A stretch of DNA of 64,000 bases from assembly GCF_910594005.1 (NCBI RefSeq), contig NC_057831.1, positions 41,312,001 to 41,376,000 of the forward strand. Reading direction: 5' to 3'. Positions 33,607 to 45,975 of the stretch are shown here, in pieces (the stretch's first letter is position 1; each line of letters starts with the position of its first letter). The notes under the pieces were generated by a model. It was not told the origin of the DNA. It did not search any database and worked only from the letters and a program-made list of their open reading frames with translations. A program made the translations under genes and the position numbers. This DNA comes from Cervus elaphus. Taxonomy: Eukaryota; Chordata; Mammalia; Artiodactyla; Cervidae.

Positions 33607-33811
33607 GGCTTCCCTGGTGGATCAGATGGTAAAGAACACGCCTGCAATGCAGGAGACCCTGGATTGATCCCTGGGTTGGAAAGATCCCCTAGAGAACGGA
33701 ATGGCTACCCACTCTGGTATTCTTGCCTGGAGGATTTCATGGACGGAGGCTATAGTCCATGGGGTTGCAAAGAGTCAGACACGACTGAATGACTTAACAC
33801 TGTCACTTTCC
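33607..33811 (+). mobile_element. Bov-tA SINE
   Basis: Plus-strand copy. The flanks TAAAATATCA (33597-33606) and TATAATATCA (33812-33821) form a 10-bp TSD with one mismatch. Confidence 0.95.
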
Positions 33812-33821
33812 TATAATATCA

Positions 33822-35159
33822 CTGAGAATGGGAATTATTCTTTGCTAATGGAGAATGGATTTTTGTAAGGGCGGAGAAAGGCAGGGAAATAGGCACACAG
33901 CAGGGGAGGTGGAAAAGGAAAGTGCAAATAATTTAAACTGATTTGGTAGCTGGTGTAGAAAACTCTAAACCAGGGCATGATGGAGAATACCTGGACAAAC
34001 AAAAATGCTGTCTGAAGCAGCATAGAGGGTAAAAATCTTTGAAAGGTATGGTTATAGATTACATTTCACATAAGCTACCTAATGCCATTATAGTCAGTAG
34101 GACCAGGAAATGCCATTGTTTAGAGGTGAATAGAAGCAATTTAAAATGCAGCTACTTCCACTTTGTACTGGTGAGATTAATCCATGTTTTGAGCTGCTGT
34201 TTTCACCTCGTCATTGTTTATCGGGTTTGAGTCTAATTGGCCTTGATTGGAATCATGGGAAGCCACTAATTAAAATGATTAACAATATCAATAATGGCAA
34301 AGGGGAAAGAAAAGGAAGCCTCTTATTTTTAATGGGCTGAACACCATTTCTTGCTGGCAGAATGAATAGAAGTTAATTGAAGAGTGACAGTGGATAGCAC
34401 ATTTCTAAAATGTCTGTTTTCATGTTGTAACAAAGGGCACATTTTCTAGAAGCTATACCACAATCACAAATATGGACAAGATTTTTCTTCTCCCCCACTA
34501 GCGAAATTAAAACAATTTCTAACCTCAGATGTTTTCAGGCACATTATTATGGAGGATGTCTTCTTTCAAGTGCTGTGTTTAACACTGGAAATATTTCAGC
34601 TTTGCCATTGACCTTTAAGTTATTCTAATCTGCTTCTATATACAAACACAATTTCTGCAAATAGGCTTTGACCAGAACAGATTTTAGATGGAATAGCGGG
34701 ACAAAATCCAGACTCAAGCAGAGAAGGGAAAGGCCTAGCCCTCAAGCATCTTCTTGCTACTGGATCTTGACAATGCCCAATGGCTTATTTCTAGAACATA
34801 AGTGAAATCATTTGGATAGTACATTTTCACCCTGTACCTCAAAGGGGGTTCATTGGTTCATTCCTGATACCCAGCTCCATTTCTTTCTTGGCATAGGTGA
34901 ACTCAATGTTATGAAAATCATATGTAGCTACAACTGGATCGTCTTGCTGGCTTGGAGGATGAGATTTATATAGTCAGAGCCTGAGAAATACCTGGCTCTT
35001 AATTTCCTTCCTACCAGTATTTAATCCAGAAGGGACTCTGATGACTCAGGAATACTTCATAAGAAATTACTTATATTCTAGAAGCTGGAGGTGGTTCCTC
35101 CACAACCCTGTATTTTGCTTGCATCTTTACATTTTGGGTGAGGCAAACACTTCCAATTG
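33822..35159. other. Unclassified 1.3-kb stretch
   Basis: Repeat-poor with no supported gene. Confidence 0.45.
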
Positions 35160-35173
35160 TGACTTATTTAACT

Positions 35174-35361
35174 GTTTAAAAATTGCATTATTTATTTTTG
35201 GCTGTGCTGGGCCTTTGTTGCTGTGTGGGGGCTTCCTCTTGTTGTGGTGACTGGGGGCTACTTTCTAGCTGTGGTGTGTTGGCTTCTCATCATGGTGGTT
35301 TCTCTTGTGGAGCACAGGCTCTAGGGCACATGGGCTTCAGTAGCTGTGGTGTGTGGGCTCA
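35174..35361 (-). mobile_element. CHR-type SINE
   Basis: An antisense 188-bp tRNA-derived artiodactyl SINE starting TTTAAAAATTGC, then TTATTTTTGGCTGTGCTGGG. The head is missing. The perfect 14-bp TSD TGACTTATTTAACT lies at 35160-35173 and 35362-35375. Confidence 0.95.
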
Positions 35362-35509
35362 TGACTTATTTAACTTTTGATTCATTTATCTTTCCTTGAT
35401 TTAACAATTATTCACACTTGCACAGAACACCACTTCCAACATGCACTCACAAAACCACTACTATTTCCTTCTCTATCTACTACATTCAGGGTTTTCAAAA
35501 GAATCCCAG

Positions 35510-35705
35510 GAACTAAGCTCAGAGACGTCTCTGCACTTTGAAGGCAAGTTATTGAACTGATCTGCGCCTCATTTCCATACCTATAAGATGGGAATCCACA
35601 TATTTATGTACCTAGTGGGATTGCCATGAAGATTTAAAAACTAATCCTTATAAAAGTGCTTGGAACATTGCTGGGCCCAGGTCAATTACCTAATAAATGG
35701 TTCCT
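35510..35705 (+). mobile_element. MIR SINE fragment
   Basis: Plus-strand MIR: GCGCCTCATTTCCATACCTA, AAGATGGGAATCC, 'agtgcttggaacattgctggg', ending CTAATAAATGG. Confidence 0.7.
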
Positions 35706-35772
35706 GGTTTACTCTTCAGGGACTACTACTATTCTGAGTTCTTTCGGGGCAGGACAGCAGAGATCACACTTA

Positions 35773-35971
35773 AAGTGAAAGTGAAAGTCGCTCAGTTGTG
35801 TCTGACTCTTTGCGACCCCATGGTACTGTATAGTCCATGGAATTCTCCAGGCCAGAATACTGGAGTGGGTAGCCTGCCCCTTCTCCAGGGGATCTTCCCA
35901 ACCCAGGAATCGAACCAGGGTCTCCTGCACTGCAGGCGGATTCTTTACCAACTGAGCCATAAGGGAAGCCT
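35773..35971 (-). mobile_element. Bov-tA SINE
   Basis: Full-length antisense copy. The flanks GATCACACTTA (35762-35772) and GATCATATTTA (35972-35982) suggest an 11-bp TSD with two mismatches. Confidence 0.94.
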
Positions 35972-35984
35972 GATCATATTTATC

Positions 35985-36050
35985 TTACTGTTGAATCCTC
36001 AGGACATGGCAGAGTGCCTGGCACATAGCAGGTGCTCAACAATAACTCTG
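35985..36050 (+). mobile_element. L2/MIR-type 3' end fragment
   Basis: The phrase CAGAGTGCCTGGCACATAGC, followed by AGGTGCTCAACAATAA, is the characteristic L2-type terminus. Confidence 0.65.
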
Positions 36051-38129
36051 ACAAGTCACTTCTAAGACAAGTGACTACGGCCTCCAATCCTTCAGGTGGA
36101 GTCAGTAGAGGAAACCAAATTTCCAATTTAAGTGCAGTGTTCTTCCTACCTCAGTCCCTTCATAAATTACTTATTTTGTCTCATATCCTGAACATCTTAG
36201 TGTTAGGCAATGGAGATGCTTAGTCATAACTTACTGGACTGAATTTTCTCTCTTAGGTGCTGTTTTCTTGTATTTTAAAATAAAGCATAGGATAATGGGT
36301 GGTTTCACTGTGTCTCACAATAGTTTCTCAGGCCTTTTTTTTTTTTTTCTTCTATCTGTTTTCCCTTGGCACAATTGTTTTCAACAACAGACAAACATTT
36401 TAAAACAAAACACACTTCCTTCAAACAAAATCTTTTATAGAAACCAAATTAGACAACACAGTTCTGAAAGAGATCTCCAGGGAATTCAAAAGCAAGGATT
36501 CTGGAACCTTGGGCTCACCAGGCAGTTGTTCCTCTTCCCAGTTTCTCTCTCCCTTCTCCTAAGCCCTGGAGGCAGTTTTGCTTAACCTTTAGAATTTCAG
36601 GGAGCACCACCTTAAATCTACTTCCTGGGGCTCAGTAATTGTGGATGCTTCAGATCCCATTAACCTAACTTCCTACCGTGTGTTATAGAACTGTTTCCAG
36701 CTATAGGGCAAGTTGATGTATATACATAAAGGTATTATGGATCTTTCAAAGTGGCTTAACTAAATTCTCAGCGATAGGATTGCTAGCAAGACAGCAAAGT
36801 AATGCTAACTCCTTTGTAACAAAAAGGGCTGATAAAGCTTTCATTACTTTCAATCTTCTTTTAATTAAAGCTTCTGTGGCTAAAGTGATTAGTCAACATG
36901 AAGTCAATGGAACTTAAGCTTTTATGTCTTTTTATTTTACAAATGGCTCAGTGTGTGTGTGTATTTGTTTGGTTAGTGGTCTGAAGAAGAGCGCTGATTA
37001 AATTTTATGCTCTTGTTATTTTTGTTCATACTTGTTAACTCTGTTATCTGACAATAGGCTTCCAGAGTCTTTTTTATGATGATGAGACATTCTGCTCTTG
37101 AGCTGCTCTTAATAGACAGTGCTCCTTGCCAGACATTTTCAAAGTGTTTGTTCACCTAAAAGCAAAGTTTTTCTATCTTAAACTTATCTGTTTAGCCCTC
37201 TGATTGAAGATGACCTGCCAAAAGCAGGTTACTTGTACCTCAAAGCTCAAATAAGGCCCAAGGAAGGAGATATGATGAGGCCATTTTGGTGCTGGTGAAG
37301 TCAGTATTTCTTTTCTAGAGCAAAAGTTCTCTAAGTATTCCAAACATACTTTTATGTAATATGCTGTTGTTTAGTAAGTGAGTGTAAAGTTAGCTTTATG
37401 TAGTATGTGTAGAGACATGATTTTTTAAACTTAAATCAAGGCAGAATTTTTGTCATTTCTATAAAACGTTTAGCATAAAAATGCATATAATAATAATTTC
37501 TGTGCAAAAGTATGACTCAAATATGTTTTTTTGGACTTTCTGTTTTCAAGGATGGCTAGTTGTAAATGTGAGTGAGGTGGTATATGCACAATTGAGTTAC
37601 CAATATTGTATATGAAAAAAACCAGGGGATTTTCATAAAGGACCTAGATGGTTATATGAAAAAATGAGAAAGGTAGTTATAAACTATTAGTGAAATACCA
37701 TAAGTAGATATTTAAACTAATGTGGACATGCAAGTAATATAAATTCAAATTGAGGTTCATTTATGTAGGAATTTTATTAATTATAGATGTTTCACATGTT
37801 TATGCTAATTTTAAATACACATATGAGGCTATAACTTAGAGAACATTGCTTTTTAGAACAAAAACAAGATTTCAGAACTCCAGGGATATAGCCAAGTTAA
37901 GTGAAATACTAGAAATGATCAAAAGAGGAGAAAGAAACCAAAAGAGGGAAGTCTGCACCCTGACCTGACCTAGACTTGCTGGTGACTCTTGTATCTTGTA
38001 GGGGAGTAGCTACTACTTTAAGGCCATGTTCACGCATATCTGAATTAATAAATCTACTCCTAAGTTCTAGAGGAATCTTAAACAGAATTAGGTATAGCAC
38101 ACCAATGAAACCCTGGGTTTGAAATTCTT
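36051..38129. other. Unclassified 2.1-kb stretch
   Basis: Repeat-poor, with a T-run at 36335-36348. A 105-codon plus-strand frame (36268-36585) crosses that T-run and has no recognisable domain, so I do not call it a gene. Confidence 0.45.
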
Positions 38130-38500
38130 TCATCTAACCCACTAACTGTCCCAGACATGGTTGGCTGACTAATTAAGGAATGCTCATTCCCAAACTCACT
38201 GCCTTGCCTGCCTCCACTAGAAAAACTGTGAAAATGACATCTTCCCAGACACCCTTGCATGTTGAGATGGTCACATGATACAGTTCGAGCCAATGGGATA
38301 TAATCTGCAGTCTGCTAGATTACTGGTAAATCAGGAGCTTTCTGATAAATGGGACTGATAAGCTCAGAGCTGACATGCCCCTTCTTCCTTCTCCTTGCTT
38401 TGAGCTCGGATATTATGCCTGGACTTGAGGCATTTGTCTTGTGAGCATGAATAAAAGATACAAGAGATACCAAATCATGGCTCAACATGGTTGATCCACA
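38130..38500. repeat. Ancient interspersed repeat, family not named
   Basis: Blocks such as GGTCACATGATACAGTTCGA, GCCAATGGGATATAATCTGC and AGTCTGCTAG recall a widespread old mammalian LTR or DNA-element consensus. The name is uncertain. Confidence 0.4.
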
Positions 38501-40744
38501 AAACTACTTCCAAACTTCTTGGTGTGAGAGGAATTTAAGGTCTACTTGATTAAGGCAGCATTTGTTTGATGTTTCATTAGAGAGGAAGCATGTATCTAAT
38601 AGACTTGGTGACAGGGTATTCATTTCACAGTATATCCATTTCACTTTATAAGCATGTATCTTGACCACTTCTAACTCTAACATGCTTCTCTTCAGAAAAT
38701 CACAATCCACACTTAGAGTTTTCAAACACTTATGTTGGAAAATCCAGTGAACTTACTTATTTCTCTACTGAAATTACAGAGAAAAATGAAAGCATTAAAT
38801 TCAGAACCCTAGCCAAGACAACTATATTGGAAGAAAATAAAGCTTCCAAATTCACTAATATTCAACATAATATTGTTGCAGTAATGTTAATAGTACAAGC
38901 AATATAATTTCCTATATGGGTCACACATTTAGATCATAAATTTGAAATAGTAAAATAGGTATATTTATAAGTACAACCTTTGCATGTGTTCATTATAATG
39001 AGAATAACCTTCTCTCAGGTAACCTACTGAATAGAAGTACAGATCAATAATCTTAACGCAGAAACCATTTCAGGAAATAACAGAAGCTACCAATTGTCAA
39101 CTAATTGGGATATTGTTTTTCTAAGTGAATATATATAAAATTCCAACTACTCAAATCACTGTAATCATTTTATTTGTCTTATTCTCTAGAGGAATTTTAA
39201 ACAAAGCCTGCAGTGATTGCTTTGTTATTTCAACTCTGCCCAGTAATTTTCCAGTGTATTAAAAGACATTCAGTGTTGACTCTGGTAGGGGAAAAAAATT
39301 CAGTGTCTGCCTGATGGAACTGCTCATTTTCAGTCAATGCAATTATTCTGTATTAACACATCTGCAATTTAAACACTATCACACTTTCATTTTTTTTCTT
39401 TCATGCTAATAATTAACTTGATGGAATCATACATCTCTATTTAACTTGAATAAATACCCAAATCATTTTTATATTGTGAAAATTATGCTGAGCCAAATGA
39501 GATGATTGGGTTTGAGCTAATAAGTATCTGTCACATAACTCAATTGCATGACCTCCTGAAACAAAGCAAAACAAATCAAAACAAAGAGTCTGATTCCTAG
39601 AATATATAGCAATTTATGTAATAGTAGAAATATTTTTATAAATCAAGGGATATAAAATATATTCCCCAAGGCCTCAAAAACTGTTTTAAAATATGAAATT
39701 TCAGATCAGTACCAAAGGCTGTCAAAATAATCTTCCGTGCTCATAGTTTTGACTGCATGTTTCCGTTTCTCAAACCTCCAGGGCTGCCTGTCACCTTCTG
39801 TATCAAATTTAAATTATTCTTAGCACTTCAGGGGCTTCCATCTGCCCTTGTTTACAAGGCCTTTCTCAATTTCCCTTTCCCCATTGTCCATTCACTAGAG
39901 TCCATCTAATGCACAGGACTTTTCATACTGCAGTATAATTGATTGAAAGAATGATACACTGAGAATCAGAAAGCACAGAACTTGAGCAAATAAATTATGT
40001 AACCCCCCTGAATCTTTTTTTTTAATCCCCCCCAAACAAAAACAGATCAAGGGCTACTAACAAGTTGGTTTTCCCTTCTCTATCGTTCTGTTATAAACAC
40101 TCATCCTTCTATGATGACTTGCAAATCTACCACACATTCCTCTTCATTTCAAATATTTTGTCAGATATACCGGAGACAAAGGATCTGAGGGAGAATGTAG
40201 GTGCAGAGGTCCTGGAAAAAGATATATTTGTTGAACATCTAATCTACTAACAACTTTACTTCATTACTTCGTTTAAGAAATACCTACAGATATCTACTGA
40301 AAAAGAGTAAGATACAAAACAGGTCTTAACTTTCCATCACTCATTAACTTATATTTTACTTTTGTGTATTATAATTCTACTTGCTCTCAGGTTTTCAACT
40401 TTACCCTCCTCTCCCCACTTTTTTCTTTTCCATTATTGCTGAGATCAAGAAATTACTCTCAGTAATACTGTCTTCAACTCCAGGCCCTGCCAAGGAGAGA
40501 TTATAACTGACAAGTTAGAGGCAACTATGGACACCTTATTCTCCAGGGCTTACAGAGATTTCCCCAGGAGAGAAAAGTGATGCCTTTAATCATTCTCCCT
40601 TCCTAGCACTTGCGGTTCACGTCATCAGTGATACCAAAATCCCTGACTGACTTTATCCACTGAGGACTAACAGATCAGTTAAGCTTCAGGTAAAGAGCAA
40701 AGATTCCTTAGACTTAGTCTTTAGACCCTTAGTCTCCACCCTTT
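38501..40744. other. Unclassified 2.2-kb stretch, possible L2 traces
   Basis: AT-rich. A C/T-rich part at 39740-39930 resembles L2 coding sequence weakly. No gene is supported. Confidence 0.4.
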
Positions 40745-41275
40745 ATTTTACAGTAGAATTGTTTATATTTGTTGTGTCCAGTTCGCCTCCTCTCATACTC
40801 TCTTGAATTTATTCTAATCTAAAACTTCTCTTAGTAAAGTCCATAATGACCGCTGCATCACTATATATAAGATATAAATTTCAGTCCTTATCTTACTTGG
40901 CATATTGTATCAGCTGACCACGTCTTTTCCTTATAAAAGTTTTCTTATCTTTCAGGATACAATTTACTGTTTTTCCACTCAGTACCTCTGAGTATTCTTC
41001 TTTGCTGGTTCTTTGTTATTTTCCTACCTCTGAATGTTGGAGCGCCTCAGGGTTCAGTTCATCTCTCATTCTTTTTCTGTCTTTACTTATCCTCTTGATG
41101 ACCTCATCCGGGCTTATAGCTTTAAAACCCAGCAATATCCTAAAAACTCCCAATTTCATCTCTATGCCCTGGACATCTCAGGATTTATATAAAACTCCTC
41201 TTAGATATATAATAGGCTCCTACAACTTTACAGGGCTACTGTCAAATTCTCAGTTTTTCCTCTAAATCACATTTC
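40745..41275 (+). mobile_element. Ancient L2 LINE fragment
   Basis: L2 coding-region order in plus orientation: CTCTTAGTAAAGTCCATAAT, 'tctgaatgttggagcgcctcagggttcag', 'cttgatgacctcatccgggcttatagctttaaa'. The 87-codon frame within (41002-41265) is a coincidental survivor of this. Confidence 0.7.
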
Positions 41276-41284
41276 CATTTGATT

Positions 41285-41445
41285 TTTCCACTCTGATACC
41301 TGATAGCTGAATGGATTTGGATAAGTCACTTCTTATATCTGTGCCTCTGTTCAGCATCTATAAATTGAGCTTAAAAAATATTTCCCTTGCCTACTCATAG
41401 GAGTATTATAGGGATTAAATAAAAGCACATAATACTTTACAAATT
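41285..41445 (+). mobile_element. MIR SINE fragment
   Basis: Plus-strand MIR: GGATTTGGATAAGTCACTTC, 'tgtgcctctgttcagcatctataaattgag', 'aggagtattatagggattaaataaa'. Confidence 0.7.
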
Positions 41446-42039
41446 TTAATTGCTTTCAAATGTAAGTTATTTTTCATGAAGATGTTTTATTGTTATTCTA
41501 CCACATGCAGTCATTATTTTCAGTAATTTCAAAGTCATAAAGTCTGGAATTTGCAAAAGTGAGAATTCAGGACATTAAACTTTGTATATTCTGCTTACAG
41601 ATATGAGGACAAATGGGTGGGTTTAAATACAGAGCAAAAATGACATAAAATTGAATGTAATTGGCAAGAAAAGTATTCCATACATTGAAAAGAATACTAT
41701 GTTTTTGATCATGGAAATTCAATGTCCTACTCACAGGCAATGGGATGAATTTCTTAGACCTGTAATAAGAGCTACTGGTTGTTGGCAGTCTGAAGCTAGT
41801 TTTCATTCCATAGTTATTGCTGTTCCTGAGTAATGAGTAACAAGATCACTTTTCCATCTGGCATTCTGTAGCTGAAAATAGCAGTAGCATAAGGTAAAAT
41901 GTCAGTGGTAACAAAGAGTGGTTTATGTCATTTGTAAAATATGATCACAGACCCAAATATCAATGGTGGTATAAAATCCCAGAAAATATCCTAATGCTAG
42001 TGAATCCAAGCCTGTGGCATAGTGAAGGAGATTAAACTC
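41446..42039. other. Unclassified stretch
   Basis: No recognised repeat or gene. Confidence 0.4.
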
Positions 42040-42195
42040 AGAAAAAAAATAGTTTTGAGTCCTGGTTCCACTACAGAAAACATGTCGCTTAATCTCTTGA
42101 TTCCTGATTTTATTTATAAAACAAAATGATAATAATCCCTATTTTTCAATATTGTTTGAGGAATCAAAAGCATGTGAACGCCCTTTAAATTGTAC
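42040..42195 (+). mobile_element. Possible MIR fragment
   Basis: Weak plus-strand MIR order: GAGTCCTGGTTCCACTACAG, 'cgcttaatctcttgattcctg', 'aaaatgataataatccc'. Confidence 0.5.
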
Positions 42196-42833
42196 TAGAC
42201 TATACAGAAGTTAGTGGTTACCGCCATCTCTGTTGCAGGGAAGATAACTCAAGAGTAATTTTTCCCCCACGATGACAAATGAAGGATTTCTTAATGAAGT
42301 CACATCATGCAGTCACAAGGTTACCAAATATATCAGTGGTGTGGTAACAGTAATCAAAATGATCCTAAGGTGGTCTTGGTAATTTTCACCAAAAGCCATG
42401 TGAGAAAATGTGCAAACATCTTTACTAGTTACAGTGTACTGAAATTTCAAGTCCATTTTCTGGTCCAAAGTCAAGAGAAGATTGAAAGAAAAGGAAACTG
42501 TAAGAGAGTAATTCTTAGGGCATCTGAACAGTTAAGATGGTTGAGGACACTCAGTCACATAAAAGAAAATACAATTCCTTATAAAAACTAAGCTAACTGA
42601 AATAACGGTTTAATATGTTAACAGCTAAATAAAAAGAAAAAAGTGTTCTTCTTTTTACTAACTTTCCTGAAAGCCAGCAGGGAGAATCTGCCTCCTGAAC
42701 TATCACTGGGGATTTAGACATTGAGCAAATCTGTGCACAGGTTGGGGAATGAACCAGAGAATTTTGAAATTTAACATTCTGAGAGAAGAAAGTAAAAAGC
42801 ATAATTCTATGAATTGATGCTACTGCATTGGAA

Positions 42834-42869
<36 letters not shown>

Positions 42870-43044
42870 TTTTTAAATTCTCTAGTAAGCAGCTAGGAGT
42901 CCTTATCCAAGATCCAGCCTACATGGAAAGGGAGGAAGGAAGTCAGAAGCTATTGAGAGAGGAGGATCCTGGAGAGTAGAGGGTAGAAATTTCTGGACTG
43001 GACCGAGTCTGTCTTATGTGAGCTGGCAATGCTCTGTTATTGGG
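42196..43044. other. Unclassified stretch with AT microsatellite
   Basis: Apart from the (AT)n/T tract at 42834-42874, nothing is recognised. The 94-codon frame at 42307-42591 has no domain signal. Confidence 0.4.
42834..42874. repeat. (AT)n microsatellite running into T14
   Basis: An uninterrupted AT dinucleotide tract (42834-42860) passes directly into a homopolymeric T-run (to 42874). It is likely polymorphic and may extrude as a cruciform. Confidence 0.95.
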
Positions 43045-43260
43045 GGTTTGGGCTCTGTCATCACACTATCTAGGTTCCCATCCTGGCTTCCACATTTACC
43101 AACTACCTGGTCTTGGGCAATTTTATTTAACCTGAATGAGGAAAACAGTAATAACATTTCCCTCATGGGGTGGTTTTAACAAATACTTAAAGCAAAAAAG
43201 TATTCAAAACAGCACCTATCACAAAATAAGCACATGATAAATATCAGTCACCATTACTGT
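43045..43260 (+). mobile_element. MIR SINE
   Basis: A good plus-strand MIR: 'tttgggctctgtcatcacactatctaggttc', ACTACCTGGTCTTGGGCAAT, then the 'cacctatcacaaaataagcacatgataaat' tail. Confidence 0.78.
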
Positions 43261-43444
43261 AACTACTGCCCTGATGACAGTCGCTATAATTATCATTATC
43301 ATTGTCCTCATTAGTACCGTTATTTGTCCTGCATGTGGAATTGTGTTTGGAGGGGTCAGAGCATGGGAAGAAAGCCAAAGCTTCTGCTATCTTGGCGGCT
43401 GAGAAGAAGAAAACCATTTTGCAAGGCCTTTTAATACCTGATTT

Positions 43445-43660
43445 TCTGTTGGCTCAGGCAGTAAAGAATCTGTCTGCAGTACTGGAGATCTGTGTTCAAT
43501 CCCTAGGTCAGAAAGATCCCTTAGAGAAGGGAATGACAACCCACCTGCTCCAGTATTCTTGCCTGGGAAATGCCATGGACAGAGGAGCCTGGTGGGCTAC
43601 AGTCCATGGGGTCGCAGAGTCAGACTCCACTGGGAGGTTAACACTTACTTTAACTTTTAA
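43445..43660 (+). mobile_element. Bov-tA SINE
   Basis: Diverged plus-strand copy from the GTTGGCTCAGGCAGTAAAG head to the TTAACACTTACTTTAACTTT tail. Confidence 0.9.
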
Positions 43661-43739
43661 AAATAGTACCATGAAAAATTTTAGTGTAAAGAGAGTTTGT
43701 ATTCCTTAACAAAGAGTATATACACTTTTGTTGTTATTT

Positions 43740-43896
43740 GTGTGCTTTGCTTCGTTGCTCAGTCATGTCCGACTCTTTGTGATCCAATGGACTGTAACCC
43801 GCCAGGCTCCTTTGTCTATGGGGATTCTCCAGGTAAGAATACTGGAGTGGGTTGCCATGTCCTCCTCCAGGGGATCTCCCCAACCCTGGGATTGAA
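43740..43896 (-). mobile_element. Bov-tA/Bov-A SINE, head-truncated
   Basis: Antisense body without the tRNA head. The perfect 9-bp TSD TTGTTATTT lies at 43731-43739 and 43897-43905. Confidence 0.93.
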
Positions 43897-44037
43897 TTGT
43901 TATTTAATTAGTACTAATAAACCTGTATCATTCTTGATATGTGCTTATTCAAGAAGAAAAACTATTTTCATCGATAAGACACTTGGGGCTACCCATACTT
44001 AGGTCTCTTTCAGCCATCAATACATTATTTCCCACTG

Positions 44038-44268
44038 CCTGTGGACGGAGGAGCCTGGTGGGCTGCAGTCCATGGGCTCGCTAAGAGTCGGAGATGACTG
44101 AGCGACTTCACTTTCAGTTTTCACTTGCACGCGTTGGAGAAGGAAATGGCAACCCACTCCGGTGTTCTTGCCTGGAGAATCCCAGGGACAGGGGAGCCTG
44201 GTGGGCTGCCGTCTGTGGGGTCGCACAGACTCGGATATGACTGAAGCGACTTAGCAGCAGCAGCATAG
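44038..44268 (+). mobile_element. Bov-A2 SINE, 5'-truncated
   Basis: A partial first monomer, then a complete second monomer and an AGCAGCAGCAGC tail in plus orientation. Confidence 0.93.
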
Positions 44269-44984
44269 CAGTCATTTTAGACTCAAAGAGTAGGTTCTTT
44301 TGTTTAGGAAACAGAGGCTCATTTTACAGTAATGTGTGAGTCAGCTGTCCTGATAGAACTTACAGGCTTGAAGGTGAGACAAGCAGGAGAAAGATTTACA
44401 ACTTCTCAGATGCCTTCCAATGCTGAGACTTCATATTTATCTGGAAGAGGATAATGGTTTAAAATTCAGGGTAAAATGATTTTGACAGGAAAAGATAAGC
44501 AATGATCCTGTATGAGTTCTTTATATGGAACTGGAGGCTTCATACCTAATGAACATAATCTCAGTTCCTCCAGCAATCCTAGATGATGGTTTTACTAACC
44601 TCATTTTATAGGTGAGGAAAATGAGATACAGTTTGATCAGCAGAACTGGAATTCCCATCCAGGTTTCTCAGACTAAAAAAGTTCACGTTCCACACTGTGA
44701 AACTTCCCTGCACCCTCATCCATTCCAGTTGCACCCTCAGCCTTGCTCTTTGCTACCACAGTGCTATGAGGTAAGGTGTAGCATCCACAGGTCGTAGGTA
44801 AGGGGCCTGAGGCAACACAGAATGCATACATCATTCAGCAGCAGCAGCACACAGTAAATGTAGCCTTTTAGCTTCTGATTTTTAGGCTTTGAAGAATATC
44901 TTCCCTAAACTGCTAATTAAACACCGCTCCCATCTCCATTCACCTTTGCAAACCTGTTTGCCATGGTAGACAATGTATGTTATT
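44269..44984. other. Unclassified stretch with a MIR trace
   Basis: About 44560-44665 resembles antisense MIR (CTCATTTTATAGGTGAGGAA, 'aatgagatacag'). The rest is unrecognised. Confidence 0.45.
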
Positions 44985-45070
44985 GCTTCGCTGCGGCTGC
45001 TGTTCAGTTGCTGTCTGACTCTGCCACCCCATGGACTGTGGCCCACCAAGACCACCTGCCTTTGAAGCCA
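44985..45070 (-). mobile_element. Short decayed Bov-A fragment
   Basis: Antisense Bov-A tail and body over about 85 bp (GTTCAGTTGCTGTCTGACTC, then CCCCATGGACTGTGGCCCAC), after which similarity is lost. Confidence 0.7.
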
Positions 45071-45117
45071 GGTCCCAGTCACTCACCTGCTGGTGAACTG
45101 GGGAACTTCTTTTTTTT

Positions 45118-45250
45118 TAGAGCCTCCATTTCCTCATCTGAAAATAAAGACCTCTAGGGGTTCGATAGGAGGATTAACCAAGCTAAGCCACAGTAAAGCA
45201 CTAGAATAATACATGGGACATAATTAGCACTCAAATACATTAACTTTTGC
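45118..45250 (+). mobile_element. MIR SINE fragment
   Basis: Plus-strand MIR second half: CCATTTCCTCATCTGAAAAT, 'gtaaagcactagaataatacatgggacataattagcactcaa'. Confidence 0.7.
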
Positions 45251-45346
45251 TGTTGTCATTATTCTTGGACCACTGCCTCAGAATCTTCTAGGCCAGGATG
45301 GCTCAAACCTTATGCTATTTATTAATAGTAGGTCTAGTGTGGGGTC

Positions 45347-45677
45347 CCTTGGACTGCAAGGAGATCCAACCAGTCCATCCTAAAGGAAATCAGTCCTGAA
45401 TATTCATTGGAAGGACTGATGCTGAAGCTGAAACTCCAATACTTTGGCCACCTGATGTGAAGAACTGACTCACTTGAAAAGACCCTGATGCTGGGAAAGA
45501 TTGAGGGCAGGAGGAGAAGGGGATGACAGAGGATGAGATAGTTGAATGGCATCACCGACTCAATGGACATGAGTTTTGAGTAAACTCCAGGAGTTGGTGA
45601 TGGACGGGGAGGCCTGGCGTGCTGCAGTCCATGGGGTCGCAAAGAGTCGGACACGACTGAGCAATTGAACTGAACTG
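45347..45677 (+). mobile_element. BovB 3' end with TSD
   Basis: A plus-strand 331-bp BovB terminus from CCTTGGACTGCAAGGAGATC to TTGAACTGAACTG. The perfect 11-bp TSD AGTGTGGGGTC lies at 45336-45346 and 45678-45688. As expected for RTE elements, there is no poly-A tail. Confidence 0.95.
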
Positions 45678-45769
45678 AGTGTGGGGTCTGAGATTTCACT
45701 TTTCTCAGAGGTTTCCAGGTAGTGCCAACGCTGCTGGACCAGTTCATGCTTTGATTAGCAAGGAACTAG

Positions 45770-45962
45770 TGTATGCTCAGTCATGTACGAGTCTTTGCGA
45801 CCCTATGGACTGTAGCCCAACAGGCTCCTCTCTCCATGGGATTTTCTGGGCAAAAATACTGGAATGGATTGCCATTTCCTACTCCAGGAGATCTTCCTGA
45901 CCCAGGGATTGAACTCGTGTCTCCTGCACTGGCTATTTACCACTGCGCCCCTTGGGAAGTCC
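45770..45962 (-). mobile_element. Bov-tA SINE
   Basis: Antisense copy. The perfect 13-bp TSD AGCAAGGAACTAG lies at 45757-45769 and 45963-45975. Confidence 0.96.
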
Positions 45963-45975
45963 AGCAAGGAACTAG

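Noticed and set aside
36268..36585. 105-codon plus-strand frame with a hydrophobic Phe run
   Set aside because: The Phe run is a T14 homopolymer. There is no other evidence of coding.
43302..43709. 135-codon open frame
   Set aside because: Its second half is translated Bov-tA sequence and the first half shows no domain or conservation signal.
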